Source of the DNA: Lamprocystis purpurea DSM 4197
Lineage (GTDB): Bacteria; Pseudomonadota; Gammaproteobacteria; Chromatiales; Chromatiaceae
Direction of reading: 5' to 3'
Assembly (NCBI RefSeq): GCF_000379525.1
Contig: NZ_KB902509.1
Span: forward strand, 1-64,000
Length of the DNA stretch: 64,000 nt
Positions 60,006 through 64,000 of this stretch are shown here, piece by piece. Every line of letters begins with the position of its first letter. The first letter of the stretch is position 1. The notes under the pieces were generated by a model. The model was not told where the DNA came from, ran no database searches, and saw only the letters and a list, made by a program, of their open reading frames with translations. The position numbers and the translations under genes are program-made.

Positions 60006-61759
60006 TCTATTATTCCTAGGCTTGAGGGTTTGCCGGCGACCAGCGCGACCTCGAGCGCCAAGTCCAGCGTGTCCATGAATTCGCCCACCTTGATGGGCTT
60101 GGTCAGGTAGTGAAAGAAGCCGGCCTGCATGCCCTTTTCGATGTCGCGGGGCATGGCATTGGCGCTCAGTGCGATCACCGGAATCCGCGCCGTGGCCGGG
60201 TCCTCGGCCAGGATGTGCAGTGCCGTGATGCCGCTGATGCCCGGCAGGTTGATGTCCATCAGGATGATATCGGGCAGGCAGGCGCGCGCCATCTCCACGC
60301 CCTGCCGGCCATCGCGCGCACTCAGCAGCCGGATGTCGGGCCGCCGTGCCAGCAGCCGCTCCACCAGCATCAGGTTGGCCGGGTTGTCTTCCACACAGAG
60401 CAGGGTGCGCAGGGCGCTGTTCGGGGCCACCGGGGCAAGCGCCGCCGACGGGAGGTCGGCCGGTTCGGCGGCTAGTTGCAGTGCCGTGGTCGTGTCCAGT
60501 TCGATCCAGAAGGTGCTGCCCACACCCACCGTGCTGTCGACCCCGATGGTGCCGCCCATCAACTCCATCAGGCGCTTGCAGACCACCAGGCCAATACCGG
60601 TGCCTTCCTGTGACCCGGTCTCCTGCCCCAATCGGTTGAAGGGCTGAAACAGTTGTGCCAGCTTGTCGGCCCCGAGGCCTTCGCCCGTGTCTTGCAAGCT
60701 GATACGCGTGCGCTCATCCGCCGCGGCGGTGCAGCGCACGTCGACGCGGCCGCCGACGCGGTTGTACTTGATGGCGTTGGACAGCAAATTGACCAGCACC
60801 TGCTTGACGCGCGTGCGGTCGGCGCGCACCAGCCAGGGCCCGTCCAGCGTCGGGAAGTGCACATGGATGCCGCTCTGCTGGACCTGCGGCTCGATCATGG
60901 CCTCGCAGTCGGCCAGGACCTCGGAGAGTGACATGGGCTCGGGCGACAGCGACAACTTGCCCGATTCGATGAGCGCGAGATCCAGGATTTCGTTGATCAG
61001 AGCGAGCAGATACCAGCCGGCCTGCAGGATCTGATCGATGCAGTCCTTCTGACCGGGCGTGGGCGCCGGTGTGCCGGTCTCCATCAGTTGGGCGAAGCCG
61101 AGCACGGCGTTCAGCGGCGAACGCAGCTCGTGGCTCATGCAGGAAAGGAATTCCGACTTCGCCTGGTTCGCTTGCTCGGCCGCCACCTTGGCTTTTTCCA
61201 GTTCCAGGTGGCTGTACTTGAGCACCGCGTCCAGGCGCCCGCGCTCGGCCTCGGCCTGCTGGCGTGCCGTATTGTCGGTGCCGATCAGCAGATAGCCGAT
61301 GATGGCGTCGGACGCGTCCTGCAGCGCCGTCACCGACACCACGGCCGGCAAGCGGCTGCGGTCTTTGCAGATATAGGTCAGTTCATAGACATCCTCGATG
61401 CCCCGACGCGCCTTGAACACCAGGGCCTCGAAGCCCGGCGCGATGGGTGTGCCCAGTTCTTTGCTCAGCGCCAGTGCCCGCGCCACCAGTTCCTGCGGGT
61501 CGGAAACGTCCGCCGGGGTGATGCGGTTCACCACCTCGCCGGCCGTGTAGCCCAGCATGCGCTCGGCACCCACGTTGAAGATCTGGATGACGCCGCGCTC
61601 ATCGGTGGCGATGCTGGAGAAGTTGGCACTGTTCAGGATCGCGGTCTGCAGTGCACCGGTCTTGAGCAGCGTCTGCTCGCGCTGGACTTCGGTGATGGCA
61701 TTCGCCGCACCAGCCGTGCCTGAACCTGGGGCAGCAATTCCGTTATCACGCATGTGCAA
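60002..61759 (-). CDS. PAS hybrid histidine kinase
   Basis: This 585-residue protein starts MHMRDNGIAAPG (M3 also possible). PAS spans about 40-165 (ILNSANFSSIATDERGVIQI). HisKA has FLSCMSHELRSPLNAVLG, and HATPase has LVNLLSNAIKYN and GTGIGLVVCKRLMELMGG. The receiver has IILMDINLPGISG and LTKPIKVGEF. No membrane segment. It heads a three-gene operon with the receiver-PAS and Crp-like genes. Phosphotransfer to the receiver-PAS protein is the likely output; the effect on the Crp-like regulator is inference. Confidence 0.92.
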   Translation of the reverse strand: MHMRDNGIAAPGSGTAGAANAITEVQREQTLLKTGALQTAILNSANFSSIATDERGVIQIFNVGAERMLGYTAGEVVNRITPADVSDPQELVARALALSKELGTPIAPGFEALVFKARRGIEDVYELTYICKDRSRLPAVVSVTALQDASDAIIGYLLIGTDNTARQQAEAERGRLDAVLKYSHLELEKAKVAAEQANQAKSEFLSCMSHELRSPLNAVLGFAQLMETGTPAPTPGQKDCIDQILQAGWYLLALINEILDLALIESGKLSLSPEPMSLSEVLADCEAMIEPQVQQSGIHVHFPTLDGPWLVRADRTRVKQVLVNLLSNAIKYNRVGGRVDVRCTAAADERTRISLQDTGEGLGADKLAQLFQPFNRLGQETGSQEGTGIGLVVCKRLMELMGGTIGVDSTVGVGSTFWIELDTTTALQLAAEPADLPSAALAPVAPNSALRTLLCVEDNPANLMLVERLLARRPDIRLLSARDGRQGVEMARACLPDIILMDINLPGISGITALHILAEDPATARIPVIALSANAMPRDIEKGMQAGFFHYLTKPIKVGEFMDTLDLALEVALVAGKPSSLGIIE

Positions 61760-61926
61760 TGTCCGATTCGATGCAGGTTAGGCCGCGGGACGGTGAGTGA
61801 TTGCGCCGCGGGTCAGGGGCGCCGGAGGCACCTAAGAAAACGATGACAGCTTGGGCCGCGGGCGTCTGTACGCTGCCGCACGCGGGGTCCAAGTCTTTAA
61901 TACTTTCAAAGTCGCGCGGCCACCCT

Positions 61927-62090
61927 GGAACATGAAACCCTTTCGACCACTGTCGCAGCTGCCGGCGTGCGAGGCTGCGTAGTCAGGGCTTCCAGCCCTG
62001 ACTGTTCCAGCCCCGACGCCGCCAGGCCAGGATGGCCTGACGACGCACTTTCACGGTAAAGCCTCGACCTCCGGTTTTCTTGCGGCCGGG
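61927..62090. repeat. Repeat unit matching 51.7-51.9 kb
   Basis: Runs from GGAACATGAAA to TTTTCTTGCGGCCGGG, including TAGTCAGGGCTTCCAGCCCT and the GCCAGGCCAGGATGGCCTGA block. It occupies much of the 467-bp divergent intergenic region between the kinase operon and the GGDEF-EAL gene, where no gene is seen. Confidence 0.85.
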
Positions 62091-62226
62091 ATGCGGACCG
62101 ATGAACGGTGCGTCCCTTGCCGGGATCTGCGTACGGTGCCGTACCGAGCCGGCGCCGCATTGCGCGTAGAGTCCGAGTTCAATGACGCGCACCTCGTCTC
62201 CCACTTCCCTTACTCCGGAGTTCGTC

Positions 62227-64000
62227 ATGGCCGACCTCAGGGACATCAACGATCAGTCCCTAACCGACCTGCTCAGTGCCCTGCACCGCGAGGCAACTGA
62301 CCCCGCCAACGCTGCTCATGTCGTTCAGGAGTTGGAAGTTCACCAGATCGAGCTGGAACTTCAGAATCGGGAACTGCGCGCGGCCCAACAGGCGCTCGAG
62401 GAGTCCCGCGACCGCTACGCCGACCTCTACGACTTTGCCCCGGTCGCCTATGCCACGATGACCGGCCAGGGCCGGATCACCCAGATGAACTTGACCGCCG
62501 CCCAGTTACTCGGGGTGGAGCGCGGTCGGGTGCCGGACTTGTTACTGGGCACGCGGCTTGCCCCGGAGAATGGGCGTGCCCTGCTCGACAGCCTGTCGCG
62601 GGCGCTGCGGACCGGAGAGGATGAGAGCCTGGAAGTCGGCCTGGGACGCGCACCGGAGGCCCGACGCGACCTGCGCCTGATCATTCGCCGCGAGCGTCCG
62701 CCTCCGGGCGAGGAGGCGCGCACGGCCTGCCGCGTGATCCTGCTGGATATCACCGAGCATCTGCAACTGACCGCGCGACTCCAAGAGCGTGAGCTCCAAC
62801 TGGAGCATCTGGTCCAACACGACACGCTCACCGGATTACCCAACCGCTTGCTGTTCGCCGACCGTTTGGGGCAGGCCATCCGTCAGGCCCATCGGGAGCA
62901 GCGGCAAGTGGCCTTGCTCTTCCTCGACCTGGACGGGTTCAAGTCGATCAACGACAGCTTGGGGCATCCCGCCGGGGATCAGGTCCTGAAACAAGCCGCA
63001 ACACGCATGCTCGGCCTGGTGCGGGAGGGTGATACCGTCGCCCGCCTGGGTGGGGATGAGTTTACCGTCATCCTGGCGAAATTGAAGGACGGCAGCAGCG
63101 CCGGGCTGGTCGCCCATAAACTCACCGAGGTGTTCAGGCGGCCTTTCACGGTGGATGGCCGCACGCTCTATGTCACCACGAGCATCGGTATCAGCCTCTT
63201 TCCACAGGATGGATCAGACGTGAATACCCTGGTGCGCAATGCCGACTCGGCCATGTACCTGGCCAAGGAGCGGGGTCGCGACACTTTCCGTTTCTACACC
63301 GAGGACATGACGGCACGCGTGTTCGCCCAGTTCTCCCTGGAGACGGCACTGCGGCAGGCGCTGGTCAACGAGGAATTCGTCCTCTACTACCAGCCGCAAC
63401 TCGATCTGGCGACCGGCCACATCGTCGGTTTGGAGGCGTTGATCCGCTGGAACCACCCGACCATGGGCATGGTCGAACCGCTGCGGTTCATTCCATTGGC
63501 GGAATCCACCGGTCTGATCGTCCCGATCAGTGTCTGGATCGTGCAGACCGCCTGCGCCCAGATGAAGGCGTGGCAGGATCAGGGGTTGCTGACCGACGCG
63601 GCGGTCCGGGTCAACCTGTCCAACCGCGATATGCAGAACCCGGACCTGGCGGAGATCATTGGGGGAATCGTCAGGGCGGTCGGCCTGAATCCCGCCGCCC
63701 TGGCAGTGGAGATCACCGAGACCTGGATCATGGCCAACCCGGAGTCGGCGGCCGGCAATATCCGACATCTCCAGTCCCTGGGCATCGAGGTCGGCATCGA
63801 TGACTTCGGCACGGGCTACTCCTCGCTGGCGTCGCTCAAGCGTCTGGCGGTGCATGAGATCAAGATCGACCAGTCTTTCGTCGCCGGGCTGCCGGAGGAC
63901 GCGGACGGCTGCGCCATCGCCTGCGCGGTCATCGCGTTGGGCGAGGCCTTGGGGCTCAAGGTGGTCGCCGAGGGGGTCGAGACCCAGGCGCATGCGCGTT
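62227..64000 (+). CDS. PAS-GGDEF-EAL protein, cut by the right edge
   Basis: It starts [20 protein letters not shown], and 591 codons are present. A coiled coil ([20 protein letters not shown]) is followed by PAS at about 70-185. GGDEF has [12 protein letters not shown] and an intact [13 protein letters not shown] has [55 protein letters not shown] and VVAEGVET. Both catalytic signatures are complete, so it could make or degrade c-di-GMP; which dominates cannot be told. No membrane helix. Only a few dozen C-terminal residues are missing. Confidence 0.93.
   Translation, partial: MADLRDINDQSLTDLLSALHREATDPANAAHVVQELEVHQIELELQNRELRAAQQALEESRDRYADLYDFAPVAYATMTGQGRITQMNLTAAQLLGVERGRVPDLLLGTRLAPENGRALLDSLSRALRTGEDESLEVGLGRAPEARRDLRLIIRRERPPPGEEARTACRVILLDITEHLQLTARLQERELQLEHLVQHDTLTGLPNRLLFADRLGQAIRQAHREQRQVALLFLDLDGFKSINDSLGHPAGDQVLKQAATRMLGLVREGDTVARLGGDEFTVILAKLKDGSSAGLVAHKLTEVFRRPFTVDGRTLYVTTSIGISLFPQDGSDVNTLVRNADSAMYLAKERGRDTFRFYTEDMTARVFAQFSLETALRQALVNEEFVLYYQPQLDLATGHIVGLEALIRWNHPTMGMVEPLRFIPLAESTGLIVPISVWIVQTACAQMKAWQDQGLLTDAAVRVNLSNRDMQNPDLAEIIGGIVRAVGLNPAALAVEITETWIMANPESAAGNIRHLQSLGIEVGIDDFGTGYSSLASLKRLAVHEIKIDQSFVAGLPEDADGCAIACAVIALGEALGLKVVAEGVETQAHAR

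Overview
The window is GC-rich chromosomal DNA from what looks like a gammaproteobacterium. The evidence is the rplM-rpsI pair, a Coq7-type ubiquinone hydroxylase, a PBP1B gene followed by a TPR lipoprotein, a YoaA-type helicase, and many PAS/GGDEF/hybrid-kinase genes. The glycogen, polyphosphate and glycolate-oxidase genes together with this signalling load would fit a purple sulfur bacterium (Chromatiaceae-like). That placement is inference; no marker here proves it.

Layout. 1-2.2 kb: transposase remnant, a decayed MazEF-like pair and a DUF4143 ATPase. 2.3-6.1 kb: glycogen synthase with a long disordered N-terminus plus a GlgE-like GH13 enzyme. 6.2-21.5 kb: mostly core genes (cytochrome c, UvrD-ankyrin helicase, YadGH-type ABC exporter, PBP1B and a probable lipoprotein activator, YoaA helicase, coq7, GlcF-like Fe-S protein, thioredoxin-like ferredoxin, rplM-rpsI, tRNA-Gln). 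21.5-27.9 kb: an accessory patch flanked by the tRNA-Gln 3' end and a second copy of it. It holds three broken DUF4143 genes, a broken GNAT, two antitoxins with broken PIN toxins, and a CHASE-PAS-GGDEF protein. 28.0-36.8 kb: a complete type I restriction-modification operon (hsdM, hsdS, a DUF4365 gene, an unrecognised 393-residue gene, hsdR), followed by MntA/HepT and an hsdM relic. 37.4-42.6 kb: L,D-transpeptidase, a NifA-like GAF protein and small envelope or membrane proteins. 42.6-50.5 kb: a four-frame two-component/c-di-GMP operon. 50.6-55.6 kb: cation efflux, PPK2, an anion permease and relics. 55.7-64 kb: hybrid kinases, a Crp-like regulator and a GGDEF-EAL protein cut by the right edge.

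The most distinctive feature is the density of short palindromic mobile repeats. One is an exactly 89-bp element flanked by TA dinucleotides, with four full copies and one truncated copy. One copy sits inside a PIN toxin gene, and removing the element plus one TA restores the reading frame exactly. Other families are a 115-bp core repeat (three copies; its fullest copy spans about 208 bp), a GGCCTTG-ended family, and a 130-165-bp family. A partial RAYT-type transposase lies at the left edge. Several genes have been cut or extended by these repeats.

A second pattern is toxin decay with antitoxin survival: three antitoxin genes are open while the adjacent toxin is truncated or interrupted. The least understood intact gene set is the DUF4365 + 393-residue pair embedded in the type I restriction operon.
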